64,000 bases of DNA from Chlamydiales bacterium. Lineage in GTDB: Bacteria > Chlamydiota > Chlamydiia > Chlamydiales > JAAKFR01. The position numbers and the translations under genes were made by a program. The notes beneath the pieces are model-generated. The model ran no database searches. It was given only the letters and a program-made list of their open reading frames with translations, and was not told the origin of the DNA. The DNA lies in the NCBI GenBank assembly GCA_024233495.1, contig JACKPM010000002.1, forward strand, positions 255,648 to 319,647, given 5' to 3'. Below are positions 38,283-47,208 of the stretch, piece by piece. Numbering within the stretch: position 1 is the stretch's first letter; every line of letters begins with the position of its first letter.

Positions 38283-41200
38283 ATGGGAAAGTATGTTTGG
38301 AGGGGACTGCTCCTCATAGCACTTACCGTTTGCGCACTCTATCCTCGCCCCATTTTTTTGAAGATGATGGAGTGGGAGAGCCGTGTTGTTTTGCACAAAC
38401 GTTTAGGAGCGACCTTCACCTATGACTCCCTTTTATGGGAAAACGGGCATCTAGTTTTCCAAAATGGAGTGATGCGCAAGGAGGGGGAATTTGAAGTCTC
38501 TTTTTCCGAAGCGTCGTGGTCTCCTAAAATTTCTTTCTTCCGTAGAGAGTTGGGTGGGCAGCTTGCTGTTGAGGGGTTGAAAATCGCGAAAAAAAGCGCG
38601 CGCGCACTACCTCTTTCTAAGTCACGTAAACGGCGCCTTTTGCATTACAACTTCGATATTTCGATGTTAGGCACACATTTGCAGTTTGGCGATCTCGATC
38701 TTTTTCTCGACATTGTACGTGAGGATGAGCAGCTCACATTTAAAAGCGACTTATTAGGTCAAAACTTGAGCGATCTTTACGCTGCTTTCTGCACACTTTT
38801 CAGAGGACGCGTTCCATTACCTCTTGTCGATTGGGATGTAGTAGGAGGGGAGTTGAAAGGAGAGCTTGCCGTGAGTTTTGCCGAGGGGCACTTAGACAAG
38901 TTGAAGGGGCGTGTCGATGCGACAAAAATTGAGGCAGTCAATCCTGTACTCGAGCTTTGTGGCGAATGGGAGAAGTTACACGCTGACTTTGACCTTGATA
39001 TGAGCTCTTCACTGCAGGTGGATACATGGAATGGTACGTTCGGGCTAATTGGGGGGCGCCTTGCTTTGCAGTACTCGGACTTTTGGCAGGGAATGTGGGA
39101 CTTTTCTGATCTTCATTCAATGATCAGTGTAAAAGAGGGAAGAGTGGAGAGCTCTTTCTTACGGGGCCGTTTTATGGGAATGGAGGGAGAGGTAGATCTC
39201 GACTGGCACTCCCGTGAGACATTGATGGAGCTTGCTTTCCAAGGAAACTCGAAAGAGATGTTGCCGCTCATTCCAGAAAAGTTCCAGCAGGGGTTTGCTG
39301 AAGGGTTTCCTAATGATCACTTCGCTCTTGATGCGACGGTGAAGCGGGCAAATCAGGGGTTGAAGCTTGAGGGTAATTTGCAAGTTGCCAAAGAGCATAC
39401 ACTCTCTTTTGGCTGCCATTTTGGGGGCACTGAAGAGATGGTAGAAGTGATGCCAGAGCTAACACCTCTTCCAATGGATACTTTTGTGGGCAACTTATGC
39501 GAACAGTTTTGCCTCTCTGGGAAAAGACTGGGGTGGTTTCAAGCAGAAGGGTTTCCTTTTGAACGCTTCCTCTCACCTTTTCTCCCACTAGAAGAAGATG
39601 TGACGCTCACGGGTATGGGCAACTTTGAGGGAACCTTTGACGAGCGCTACTTGGTCATCTTTTATGAGGGAGAGAATGTGCACTTGGAGGGGCGTTCATT
39701 TGATCTCAAAGTAGCGCGTATCAGTGAAGAGGTAGCCTCAAACATGGTGGCGGTGCACTACATTGACCTGAAAACAGGGGATCATGTGGGAGTTCTCCCT
39801 TTAAGGCATGCGCAATACACACACAAAAAACAAGGTGTTGTTTTTGAGCCTGTACAGGGAATGGTACACATTGAGAATAACAAGGTTCAGATCAAGGAAC
39901 TTGCCACCTCTTGGTCAGGTTTGGAGATGCATGGGGAGGCAGAAATCTTTTTGGATACACTCGATGTACACATCAAGATTCCTCAATGCGCAGGTCCGCT
40001 TGAAGATGCAATTGAACTCACGGATCACTTTGTTTCCATTGACAAGTGGCTCTCTCCTGTGGAAGGGGAGTTTTCATCGGATAATCGGGGTCTAAAGTTT
40101 GACTATGTAGATGGGAAGAAAGCGGTTGTATTTGGAGGGCGTTGCCGAGCAAATACAACCTTCCATTCAGTCGACTTTGAGGAGAACGATTTTTGTTTTG
40201 ACTATGCCCAGGGTGCTGTTACTTTTTCCAACTGGAGTGGGCGGGCAATTGCGCGCGGTAAAGAGTATGCCTTTGCTTTGCCTAAGCTCTCCTTTTCTCC
40301 AAACCTTTGGGAGATGAAGCTTGCTGTTGGAGGATTAACAGAGTTTAGAGCGAAGATTGAAAAGGGAATTCTCTCAATAGAGGGGGAGAACATCTTAGCA
40401 AAGGGAAAGTTTGCCAATGGCCACCTTGAACTTCCTTTCTTTCGGGTAGGAGAGTGGCAAGGAGCGCTCGATTTGCAGGGGAGTGTGCTAAAGCACTTTT
40501 CTTGTGAAAATGGGGAGAATAAGCTCTTTGTTCATGGGAAATTTGGGGGAGAGAAAAAGTTCGAGGGGGAAATTGAGCACATCGCCTTTGATCTCTCTAC
40601 AATAAAGAAATTAGAGGAGTGGCATGCTTCGGGCACAATCGTGGGGAGTGGAACGCTTGTCTATGATACCGAGTTGCACAGCGAAGCTATTGCCTCTTTT
40701 TATCATTTAGCCTTTGGGGGACTCCATTTTGGGGAGGGAGAGAGTCTCCTTTGCCACTTCTCTCCCACTTCAGGTATGACGATTGAGGGGTTGGAGGCAG
40801 AAGTTGCTTCCTCCTCATATAAGTTAGGGAGCTTTCATTACGACTTTCAGCAAGAGAAACTCCACTTCGATGGATTTGACTTTGCTATCCCTGCTGAAAA
40901 ACTTGAGGATGTGGCAGCGATTGCCTCTGATCTTTTTCCAGGAAAGATTCACACCTCGATTATCGATCACCTCATTGCACTGAAAAAAAATGAAGAGTTA
41001 GCAGGACGACTCAGCATTGAGCTCTTCCCCTCAACGGTTTGGATTGCGCTCTCTCTCAACGATGGAAGCTATTATCTCTTTGATCAGAAGTTTGACCTGC
41101 GCGACTTCTCTTTGATCTATGATCCACTCGAACTTAATATGAAAGCGCGTGCGCGCTATGGAGAAGACTACTACTGGCTCCACTTTGATACAGATAGTTC

Positions 41201-42230
41201 AACACTCGATCAGGGGAGTTTGTCTGTGAGTGAAGGGAAGGGGGAAGCGCTTCTCTTTCAGTGGGAAAAAGGGTGGAAGCTCGCAAATGTGAGTGGAACG
41301 CTTCGAGGATGTGGCGCAGAGCTTATCGCTTCAAATAGTGAGAGTAGGCTGAACCTTTCGGGGCACGTTCTTTTTGAAGCCGATCACCTTGTGCCTCTCT
41401 TGTCAGGGAAAATGCAGGCGATGCTCGATCGCATTGACCTTTCAGGAGTTTATATGCTCGAGGGTGAATGGGGGTTTTCAAAAGAAGATCTTTTTAACCC
41501 CAACTTTGTGGGCTCGATCAAGGGAAAGAGTTGCGGTATCTGCTCAGTCATTTGCAATCAACTCAATGCAGATCTTACGTACAGCGATGAGTGTTTGCAA
41601 CTCAAAGATCTTCGAGTAATCGATTGGAGTGGAACTCTCAATGCGCCCTCACTCTCTTTGCAAAAAGAGGGTCGTGGGTGGCAAGTTTCGTGTGAGAGGC
41701 TTGCCCTTGAAAACTTCCGTCTCTCTCGCCTTACAAGTCCATGGACTGATATGCATAAGAGGAGCCGTCCTCTTTTCCGCTCATTTTGCATCCCTCAACT
41801 TGTGCTTCAAAATTTTTCAGGAGTGCTAGGAGATCGCACAAGTTTTACTGGGCAGGGCTCGCTCCACTTCACAAATTACGCAAAACGCACGCTCTTTTCA
41901 AACTTAATGCAGCTCCCTATTGAGATTACTGCGCGCCTAGGCCTTGACCTTACCACTCTCATCCCCGTTCGAGGGCAAGTGCTCTACACTATCGTAGGGG
42001 AAAAAGTATTTTTGGATGAGCTAAGAGATGTTTACAGCGACGGGAAGCGGGCGCGCTTCTACCTTGCTGAAGAGAGCCCCGCCTATATCGATATGAATGG
42101 AAATCTCGACCTCAAAATCAAGATGAAGCAGTATACTCTTTTGATGAAGCTGGCTGAATTTTTTACCTTGAGCGTCAAAGGAACAATTTCTAGCCCACTC
42201 TATGTGTTGACCAACCAAGGGGATTCATGA
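38283..42230 (+). CDS. Giant AsmA/TamB-like envelope protein
   Basis: The 1315-residue protein has an N-terminal membrane anchor (GLLLIALTVCALYPRPIFL) and a very long, mostly beta-strand extracytoplasmic region. The C terminus (ITARLGLDLTTLIPVRGQV, then AYIDMNGNLDLKIKMKQYTLL and VKGTISSPLYVLTNQ) resembles the end of AsmA-like proteins, which form long lipid-conducting grooves between inner and outer membranes. No enzymatic motif is seen. I infer envelope lipid transport or outer-membrane assembly. It overlaps the ComF-like gene by 4 bases and diverges from nqrB. Confidence 0.65.
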   Translation: MGKYVWRGLLLIALTVCALYPRPIFLKMMEWESRVVLHKRLGATFTYDSLLWENGHLVFQNGVMRKEGEFEVSFSEASWSPKISFFRRELGGQLAVEGLKIAKKSARALPLSKSRKRRLLHYNFDISMLGTHLQFGDLDLFLDIVREDEQLTFKSDLLGQNLSDLYAAFCTLFRGRVPLPLVDWDVVGGELKGELAVSFAEGHLDKLKGRVDATKIEAVNPVLELCGEWEKLHADFDLDMSSSLQVDTWNGTFGLIGGRLALQYSDFWQGMWDFSDLHSMISVKEGRVESSFLRGRFMGMEGEVDLDWHSRETLMELAFQGNSKEMLPLIPEKFQQGFAEGFPNDHFALDATVKRANQGLKLEGNLQVAKEHTLSFGCHFGGTEEMVEVMPELTPLPMDTFVGNLCEQFCLSGKRLGWFQAEGFPFERFLSPFLPLEEDVTLTGMGNFEGTFDERYLVIFYEGENVHLEGRSFDLKVARISEEVASNMVAVHYIDLKTGDHVGVLPLRHAQYTHKKQGVVFEPVQGMVHIENNKVQIKELATSWSGLEMHGEAEIFLDTLDVHIKIPQCAGPLEDAIELTDHFVSIDKWLSPVEGEFSSDNRGLKFDYVDGKKAVVFGGRCRANTTFHSVDFEENDFCFDYAQGAVTFSNWSGRAIARGKEYAFALPKLSFSPNLWEMKLAVGGLTEFRAKIEKGILSIEGENILAKGKFANGHLELPFFRVGEWQGALDLQGSVLKHFSCENGENKLFVHGKFGGEKKFEGEIEHIAFDLSTIKKLEEWHASGTIVGSGTLVYDTELHSEAIASFYHLAFGGLHFGEGESLLCHFSPTSGMTIEGLEAEVASSSYKLGSFHYDFQQEKLHFDGFDFAIPAEKLEDVAAIASDLFPGKIHTSIIDHLIALKKNEELAGRLSIELFPSTVWIALSLNDGSYYLFDQKFDLRDFSLIYDPLELNMKARARYGEDYYWLHFDTDSSTLDQGSLSVSEGKGEALLFQWEKGWKLANVSGTLRGCGAELIASNSESRLNLSGHVLFEADHLVPLLSGKMQAMLDRIDLSGVYMLEGEWGFSKEDLFNPNFVGSIKGKSCGICSVICNQLNADLTYSDECLQLKDLRVIDWSGTLNAPSLSLQKEGRGWQVSCERLALENFRLSRLTSPWTDMHKRSRPLFRSFCIPQLVLQNFSGVLGDRTSFTGQGSLHFTNYAKRTLFSNLMQLPIEITARLGLDLTTLIPVRGQVLYTIVGEKVFLDELRDVYSDGKRARFYLAEESPAYIDMNGNLDLKIKMKQYTLLMKLAEFFTLSVKGTISSPLYVLTNQGDS

Positions 42231-42769
42231 TCAATATTTTCTTTCCTTCTCTCTGTTTGCAGTGCAAGAAGCCAATTGAAAAGGGGCGCCTTGCATGTGA
42301 GGTGTGTAGCCATTTCTTCGATTTTCTTGAGCCTTTTGATAAAAAAATAGCTGCTTGTTTCTATGAAGTGGAGGCGGCTGCAACCTTTGTGCGGCTACAA
42401 AGACGTCCTGACCTCACACAATTTCATAAAGCAGCGATCTCATTTCTCTGCATACAGTTTGCACGCCTTCAGTGGCCCACACCCGATCTAGTTACCTGTG
42501 TTAAAAGGGCCACACTTGCAAAAGGGTTGGCCAAGGAGCTGAAGCTTCCCTTTGCTAAAAGAAGGCACTTTGTGAGAAAAAAAATAGAGGCGCGTCGCGT
42601 ACTATTGATTCACGACCGCCTCGAAGAGGTAGAAGGTGTTTGGCAGGAGATCCAAGAGGAGCTTCAAGCCGAGGTGTATGTTCTTGCTCTTAGTATGATG
42701 CGCTTTCGCCCACGCATACGTGTCCGTCGATTCGAACGCCCTCGTCAACACAAAGCAGTTTTGCTTTGA
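42227..42769 (+). CDS. ComF-like protein with degenerate phosphoribosyltransferase motif
   Basis: The 180-residue protein begins with a zinc-ribbon-like segment (LCLQCKKPI and CEVCSHFF) like ComF/GntX. The later part has the family-like order KRATLAKGLAKELKLP followed by ARRVLLIHDRLEEV, where phosphoribosyltransferases normally have VLLVDDVxTTG. The acidic pair and TTG are missing, so it is unlikely to bind PRPP. ComF proteins take part in DNA uptake. Its 3' end overlaps the convergent bactofilin gene by 80 bases, which may constrain its C terminus. Confidence 0.65.
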   Translation: MINIFFPSLCLQCKKPIEKGRLACEVCSHFFDFLEPFDKKIAACFYEVEAAATFVRLQRRPDLTQFHKAAISFLCIQFARLQWPTPDLVTCVKRATLAKGLAKELKLPFAKRRHFVRKKIEARRVLLIHDRLEEVEGVWQEIQEELQAEVYVLALSMMRFRPRIRVRRFERPRQHKAVLL

Positions 42770-43214
42770 TGTCTCCTTTAACAGAAGCTTCGCCACGCAA
42801 CTCAAGCTTCTCTTGAACTGTGACATCACCTTCGATCTCACCCTCAACAACAGCTTCGCGCAAAACGAGATTTGCCTTCACTTTCCCCTTAGGGCCAACA
42901 ATCACCTTCCCTTGTGAAAGGAGTTCGCCTTCAAATGTGCCATCGATGCGCAAGAGACGCTCGAAGCTCAGCTCTCCACGGAAGGTAACACCCTCTCCTA
43001 ATGTGGTTTCTGGGGCTTCCTCATTCATTGTATTTTCGAAGTGGTGGGGCAAAGAGGATGTTTTTTCTTCATTCCAGCTCTCCTCTTGCCTAGGCATCGG
43101 AGTAGCGATGATTTGGCGCGGAGGCTCAAATAGACGGGGAGGGGGTTCTTGTTGATGAGAGTAGGAGGGGGTATCACTTTCCCCCAGGGGGCTTTTTCCA
43201 GGACGGCGAAACAT
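42690..43214 (-). CDS. Bactofilin family cytoskeletal protein
   Basis: Bactofilins are polymerising beta-helix proteins that shape cells; the Chlamydia homologue (BacA, CT276) affects cell size. The 174-residue protein has a Pro/Glu-rich disordered N terminus (1-70) and then a repetitive beta-helix with short hydrophobic turns: GVTFRGELSFERLLRIDGTFEGEL, GKVIVGPKGKVKANLVL, AVVEGEIEGDVTVQEKLEL and ASVKGDIKAKLL. This GxxxGxI spacing is diagnostic. The position next to dnaA matches C. trachomatis. Confidence 0.92.
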   Translation of the reverse strand: MFRRPGKSPLGESDTPSYSHQQEPPPRLFEPPRQIIATPMPRQEESWNEEKTSSLPHHFENTMNEEAPETTLGEGVTFRGELSFERLLRIDGTFEGELLSQGKVIVGPKGKVKANLVLREAVVEGEIEGDVTVQEKLELRGEASVKGDIKAKLLCVDEGVRIDGHVCVGESASY

Positions 43215-43235
43215 GGAGTGTTCCTTATGTTACAT

Positions 43236-43440
43236 GGGTTAGTCGAGTTTTGGCTGATTTTGTCCCAATTCGACCGCTCTCTCGCTTGTCGTATTCGTTT
43301 TGGAAGGATCGGCAACTTCGTCGATGCCAAATAGTAGAGGCAAAGTTTGACGCAGATTGCGAATCTCCTCAGAAGCCGGCGCTCGAGATCGATCAACTTG
43401 GGACAAAATCCCCAAAAGTTCTTGTTTTCCACTTGTCTGA
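43236..43440. repeat. Family 4 intergenic repeat, copy 4
   Basis: The left arm (CGAGTTTTGGCTGATTTTGT) and the inverted right arm (AACTTTTGGGGATTTTGTCC then CAAGTTGATCGATCTCGAG on the minus strand) match those at 31830 and 35474. The interior ATCTCCTCAGAAGCCG segment is shared with the 35474 copy. It fills the gap between bactofilin and dnaA; no gene is seen. Confidence 0.75.
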
Positions 43441-43486
43441 GAGCGGATACATTTCCTCTCTCATACGATGACACTATCTAAACAGA

Positions 43487-44830
43487 CTACATGTCAATAT
43501 TTCGGCGACAAAGTGCGATCTGTCTTCGCAGAGGTTCCTCTTTTTTCACTTTATTTTCAATAGTCTTGCATGCATGTAAAATCGTGGAGTGCGTTTTCCC
43601 AAAAGAGGCACCAATCATCATGAGCGATTCGTTGATCATCTCCTTTGCCAAAAACATCGCAACTTGCCGCGCAATTGCAATTTCTTTTGTGCGCGATGTC
43701 CCTTTCAAATCAGAAACACGCACTTGGAAAATGGTGGCAACACTTTTTAAAATATTTTCCACAGATATCTTTTGCTTCGGTGCAACTTGGAAGAGCTCAC
43801 TAAGCGTGCTCTCGACAAGTTCCTCCGAAATCTCTTGGTTGAGCAGGCGGCAGTGCGCTGTCAACCGATTGATCGCTCCCTCGAGCTGCCGCACGTTTCC
43901 AAAGATGTGCTCAGCGATATAAAATGCCACACGGCTGGGAATCTTGAGTCCCTTTTGCTCAGCTTTGTGTTGCAGGATTGCTACGCGCGTCTCTAAATCA
44001 GGCACGCCGACGTGTGCTACAAGCCCCCACTCCATTCGCGCTACAATACGCTCTGAAAGTTTGAGCTGACCCGGCGGCTTGTCCGAGGTAATGACAATCT
44101 GTTTATTTTGATTGATTAAACTCTCAAAAGTATTGCAGAACTCCTCCTCAAAGTTGAGGCGATTTTGCAAGAATTGAATATCGTCCACAAGTAAGACGTC
44201 AAGTGAACGGTAGTATCGCTTCATCTGATCAACAGACTTGTTGCGCAAACTGTCCACTAAGTCATTGATGAATCCCTCTGTCGTAATGCATTGAATGCGT
44301 AGTTGTTTGTGTTCCTCTTTCACATGATGTCCAATTGCATGCAACAGATGCGTCTTTCCCAATCCCACACCGCCGTGAATGAAGAGGGGATTGTAGGAAC
44401 GACCGGGACGATTCGCAATGCCAACCGCCGCAGACTTTACGAATTGGTTGGAGGGGCCTTCAATGAAATTTTCAAAACGATAATATTGGTTGAGCTTCAG
44501 CGCATATTTCTCATTAACAGGTGCCTTTTGCTCCTGCTGCTGACGGGGCTGAAACTGTCGCTGCTTTTTCGGAGCAAGCTCCGAAATCACAAAGTCAACT
44601 GCAGGTTCTCCCTCAGGTGTAACAGGAAGGAAGCTGCATAGATCCTTCTTATAGTTATCAAGAAGGTAAGCCTTTACAAAGATATTAGGCACCTCCAAAC
44701 AAATGCGCTCTCCCTCGCTCTCTAAAACTTTAATCGGAGCTAGCCAGTTTTCAAAAGCTGTCAAAGAGCAACGCTTTTTAACATACCCCAAAAACTGAGT
44801 CCAGGTATCCTGCGCATCAACTGTCAACAT
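43487..44830 (-). CDS. dnaA: Chromosomal replication initiator protein DnaA
   Basis: DnaA opens the replication origin. The 447-residue protein has an N-terminal domain I (WTQFLGYVKKRCSLTAFENWL), a short glutamine-rich linker, the AAA+ domain with HGGVGLGKTHLLHAIG, VLLVDDIQFLQN and SERIVARMEWGLVA, and the C-terminal DNA-binding domain with KGTSRTKEIAIARQVAMFLAKEM. The terminal helix-turn-helix reads ASFGKTHSTILHAC, with Lys-Thr-His instead of the common Arg-Asp-His, a possible change in box preference. Chlamydiae have two dnaA genes; synteny makes this the dnaA_2 type. Repeated nonamers lie upstream. Confidence 0.95.
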   Translation of the reverse strand: MLTVDAQDTWTQFLGYVKKRCSLTAFENWLAPIKVLESEGERICLEVPNIFVKAYLLDNYKKDLCSFLPVTPEGEPAVDFVISELAPKKQRQFQPRQQQEQKAPVNEKYALKLNQYYRFENFIEGPSNQFVKSAAVGIANRPGRSYNPLFIHGGVGLGKTHLLHAIGHHVKEEHKQLRIQCITTEGFINDLVDSLRNKSVDQMKRYYRSLDVLLVDDIQFLQNRLNFEEEFCNTFESLINQNKQIVITSDKPPGQLKLSERIVARMEWGLVAHVGVPDLETRVAILQHKAEQKGLKIPSRVAFYIAEHIFGNVRQLEGAINRLTAHCRLLNQEISEELVESTLSELFQVAPKQKISVENILKSVATIFQVRVSDLKGTSRTKEIAIARQVAMFLAKEMINESLMMIGASFGKTHSTILHACKTIENKVKKEEPLRRQIALCRRNIDM

Positions 44831-44842
44831 AGTCGTTTTTCC

Positions 44843-45074
44843 TTATGAACAAAAGCTTCCACAATCATTTTTCAGCCCTTTTTTGTGGCTAGAGTCGAAA
44901 ATTTAGCACGCGACTTTTATGGGCGCAACGATTTTATGAACAGGAAAATTGAGGTGCGAACTAAACGATTGTTCATAAGTGCGATCGGTGGAGAAATAAT
45001 TTTGTGAACACGCAACCAGTTGAAGTTAAGAAACAATTGAAAATCTTTTAGATCTAGAAATCAAGTTACGAACA
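44843..45074. promoter_or_regulatory. Cluster of five DnaA-box-like nonamers upstream of dnaA
   Basis: TTATGAACA occurs at 44843-44851 and 44934-44942 on the plus strand and at 44970-44978 on the minus strand. TTGTGAACA lies at 45002-45010 and TTACGAACA at 45066-45074. This gives five near-identical nonamers in 232 bases of non-coding DNA. They resemble the DnaA box TTATCCACA but share GA at positions 5-6. The first lies 12 bases before the dnaA start codon, so dnaA autoregulation or an origin is likely. Confidence 0.6.
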
Positions 45075-45076
45075 CT

Positions 45077-45463
45077 TTAGGCATGAGCCATAAGAAGAGC
45101 AGTTGCGTCATTGGCAAGCTTAGCATCATCGCTTTTTTTCAGAATTTGGATGATGTCAAGAGCCTCTTGTTTTTTTCCAAGCATCAACAAAGCTTTTGCC
45201 TTGTTCATAAGCGTAGGTTGGTGGGAAGGGTCCATCGACAATGCTTTCTCAAGCTGATAAAGCGCCTTCTCATTTTCTCCTACTTGAAGATAGATAGCGC
45301 CCAAAGTTTGTCTGTCAAAGATGCATTTTGGATCGAGAATCAAAAGTGCTTCAAAAAAGAGACGCGCCTTTTCATATTTTCCTTCACGCAAAAAAGAGAA
45401 ACCCGAAAAACGAATTTCATTTAGTTGCTCCTCTTGCCATCCCAGTATTTCAACCCAATTCAT
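45077..45463 (-). CDS. TPR protein, type III secretion chaperone-like
   Basis: The 128-residue protein consists of tetratricopeptide repeats: FSGFSFLREGKYEKARLFFEALLILDP, then LGAIYLQVGENEKALYQLEKALSMDP, then NKAKALLMLGKKQEALDIIQIL. This is the layout of SycD/LcrH class II chaperones. In C. trachomatis the gene at this place (CT274) is described as a TPR protein linked to type III secretion. It is separated by 3 bases from the next upstream gene and probably shares its transcript. Confidence 0.8.
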   Translation of the reverse strand: MNWVEILGWQEEQLNEIRFSGFSFLREGKYEKARLFFEALLILDPKCIFDRQTLGAIYLQVGENEKALYQLEKALSMDPSHQPTLMNKAKALLMLGKKQEALDIIQILKKSDDAKLANDATALLMAHA

Positions 45464-45466
45464 CTT

Positions 45467-46000
45467 TTATCCCTGTAGAAACTGCTTCATTCGTGCATAC
45501 ACTTCATCTATCATTTCGTTCGTGACTTTTATAAGGTGCAGGAATTGAATGATCGTTTGCCCCTCATCTTCTACACTTCCCTCTTCACTCTGCTCTTGTT
45601 TTTGCTGCTGATCCTTTTCTCCCTCTTTTTCCCAAAGTCTTTCATCTTCTGCAGCATCAACAAAGCCGCCCTGTTGCTCAATCATAGCTGCAAGGCGTTG
45701 CATATCGGCTGCAATTTTCTCTTGGTTCCCCAAGCTTGCCGCGATGTAGGCAGAGGCGCTTCTCTGGTAATAGTAGTCTTTTGGGATACCAAAATCGGCC
45801 CAGGTTTTACGCCGATCAAGACGCATGAGGCGGATGAGCTGTGGAATGTCAGGGCGTAGCTTTTGAATACTGGTGTGTGCAGCCACCACCCCCGACTTCT
45901 CAGGGGTAAGGTTATAATCAGTCGTATACTTTTCAAAGGAGGCTTGACGATGCGCATAGTCATCATGCGCCTTCATGCCTATATTAAACGACTCCACCAT
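45467..46000 (-). CDS. Conserved chlamydial protein at the CT273 position
   Basis: From ATG 46000 (MVESFNIGMKAHDDYAHRQ), preceded by AGAGG, the protein has 177 residues. It is soluble and helical with a Gln/Glu-rich low-complexity stretch (EKDQQQKQEQSEEGSVEDEG). I recognise no domain. In C. trachomatis a gene of similar place, CT273, lies between the TPR gene and rsmH, which suggests orthology. Pairing with the TPR chaperone gene suggests it could be a chaperone client or secretion component; this is inference. Confidence 0.65.
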   Translation of the reverse strand: MVESFNIGMKAHDDYAHRQASFEKYTTDYNLTPEKSGVVAAHTSIQKLRPDIPQLIRLMRLDRRKTWADFGIPKDYYYQRSASAYIAASLGNQEKIAADMQRLAAMIEQQGGFVDAAEDERLWEKEGEKDQQQKQEQSEEGSVEDEGQTIIQFLHLIKVTNEMIDEVYARMKQFLQG

Positions 46001-46242
46001 AATTCTGGAACCTCTGAGCAATCCTTATTTTGCACCTTCTGACAAACTTTTTGCCAGAGCGTTGTTCTCACCCTCACTAACCCACAGAGGGGGTGGCGTT
46101 GGCCTTTAAGCTTAGCTCTGACAATAACTTTGCCGAAATCTGCAAAATAATTGTTGATTAGAGCTTTCCTTTATCTTAACTCCCTCTCTCTTTACAAACA
46201 AGATCGATGCCAAAACAAATGTAAATTAAAGATTTATTTATA

Positions 46243-46272
46243 TTGCTTAGAACAAGCTACATGCTATATAAT
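46243..46272 (+). promoter_or_regulatory. Predicted promoter of the Inc-like gene
   Basis: TTGCTT (46243-46248) and TATAAT (46267-46272) are 18 bases apart. Transcription would start close to the ATG at 46279. The upstream gap 46001-46242 is AT-rich in its last third and otherwise shows no gene. Confidence 0.45.
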
Positions 46273-46278
46273 ATGTTC

Positions 46279-47208
46279 ATGAACTGCGCCGTTCGAAAAT
46301 TTTTTTTTCAAAAGCCGTATGTCTTAGTCCCGACGTTCGCATTAGGCGCTTTTGTGATGTTTACAGGGGCTCTAGCGATTGCGGCATCAACGGGGCACCG
46401 CTTGGGCGCGCTGCAAGGACTCAACGCTCTCTCTACTCCGGGTGGCATCTCATTCATTTTCATAGGTGCTTGCATTTCAGTTGTTGGAGTTGTTCTGCAC
46501 TTCCCAAAAAAGAAGGAGGCAAAGCCTCTACTTAAGACAGCACAGCCTCTACTTAAGACAGCACAGTCTACACCTAAAGAAACGAAGCCTGTTATTACAA
46601 ACCATAAATCTATCAAGAAAGAAATTTATAATTACATTAAATTCATGATAGAGCCGGGCGAGGAGGTTGAGCTCCTTTTCATTGCAAGCGATCTGCAAGA
46701 GGCGCTTACGGTAATTCGCCACATTCAAAAGGGGCATTCCCCAGTGAAAGCGCAGTTTTTATCAATGGAATCTCCAAATTTCCATAATGATGTCAAGTTT
46801 CCAGATGCAGTGATCGTTCTTTCAGATAAGCGTGTAAATCTTTCGCTTTTAAAAGACAAGCGGTCGAGAAATGCGACGCTCTTCCTCTCTGATGGACGAG
46901 AGATGGTGATCAATAGATTTCATACTACAGTTTTATCAGACTCAAAGGGGAGCTTGGACGCATGGGGAAAAGAGGCACATGTGATTGTAGAGGAAGGAAC
47001 ATCTTTTGATTCCGTTGTTACAGCTCTTTCAAAGCTGGAAAAGCCAGGTCATGTCTATGTTTACTGTGATGCAAAGATGGATTGGCAGGGGATGCATATG
47101 TTGCTTCCCTCGCTGTTATTTGATATAAAGGAAAGGAAAGATGCACCAACCAGTACTGACCCAGGAGATTCTGTCATTCTTCACTGCTCCGATAGCGGTC
47201 TTCATTGA
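46279..47208 (+). CDS. Inc-like membrane protein with bilobed hydrophobic domain
   Basis: The protein has about 309 residues from ATG 46279 (other ATGs at 46261 and 46273). Near the N terminus two hydrophobic helices (YVLVPTFALGAFVMFTGALAI and GGISFIFIGACISVVGVVL) are separated by about 20 residues, the bilobed domain typical of chlamydial inclusion-membrane proteins. Then follow a duplicated KPLLKTAQ-type linker and a soluble domain of about 200 residues with alternating strands (EEVELLFIASDLQEAL, DAVIVLSDKRVNLSLL, KPGHVYVYCDAKMDWQG) that I cannot assign. No signal peptide is seen. The end overlaps rsmH by 68 bases, an unusually long overlap. Inclusion location is inferred from architecture. 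Confidence 0.65.
   Translation: MNCAVRKFFFQKPYVLVPTFALGAFVMFTGALAIAASTGHRLGALQGLNALSTPGGISFIFIGACISVVGVVLHFPKKKEAKPLLKTAQPLLKTAQSTPKETKPVITNHKSIKKEIYNYIKFMIEPGEEVELLFIASDLQEALTVIRHIQKGHSPVKAQFLSMESPNFHNDVKFPDAVIVLSDKRVNLSLLKDKRSRNATLFLSDGREMVINRFHTTVLSDSKGSLDAWGKEAHVIVEEGTSFDSVVTALSKLEKPGHVYVYCDAKMDWQGMHMLLPSLLFDIKERKDAPTSTDPGDSVILHCSDSGLH

Noticed and set aside
45066..45074. Claiming the dnaA upstream region as the chromosomal origin
   Set aside because: The nonamer cluster is suggestive, but no AT-rich unwinding region or strand-skew evidence can be judged from this window.
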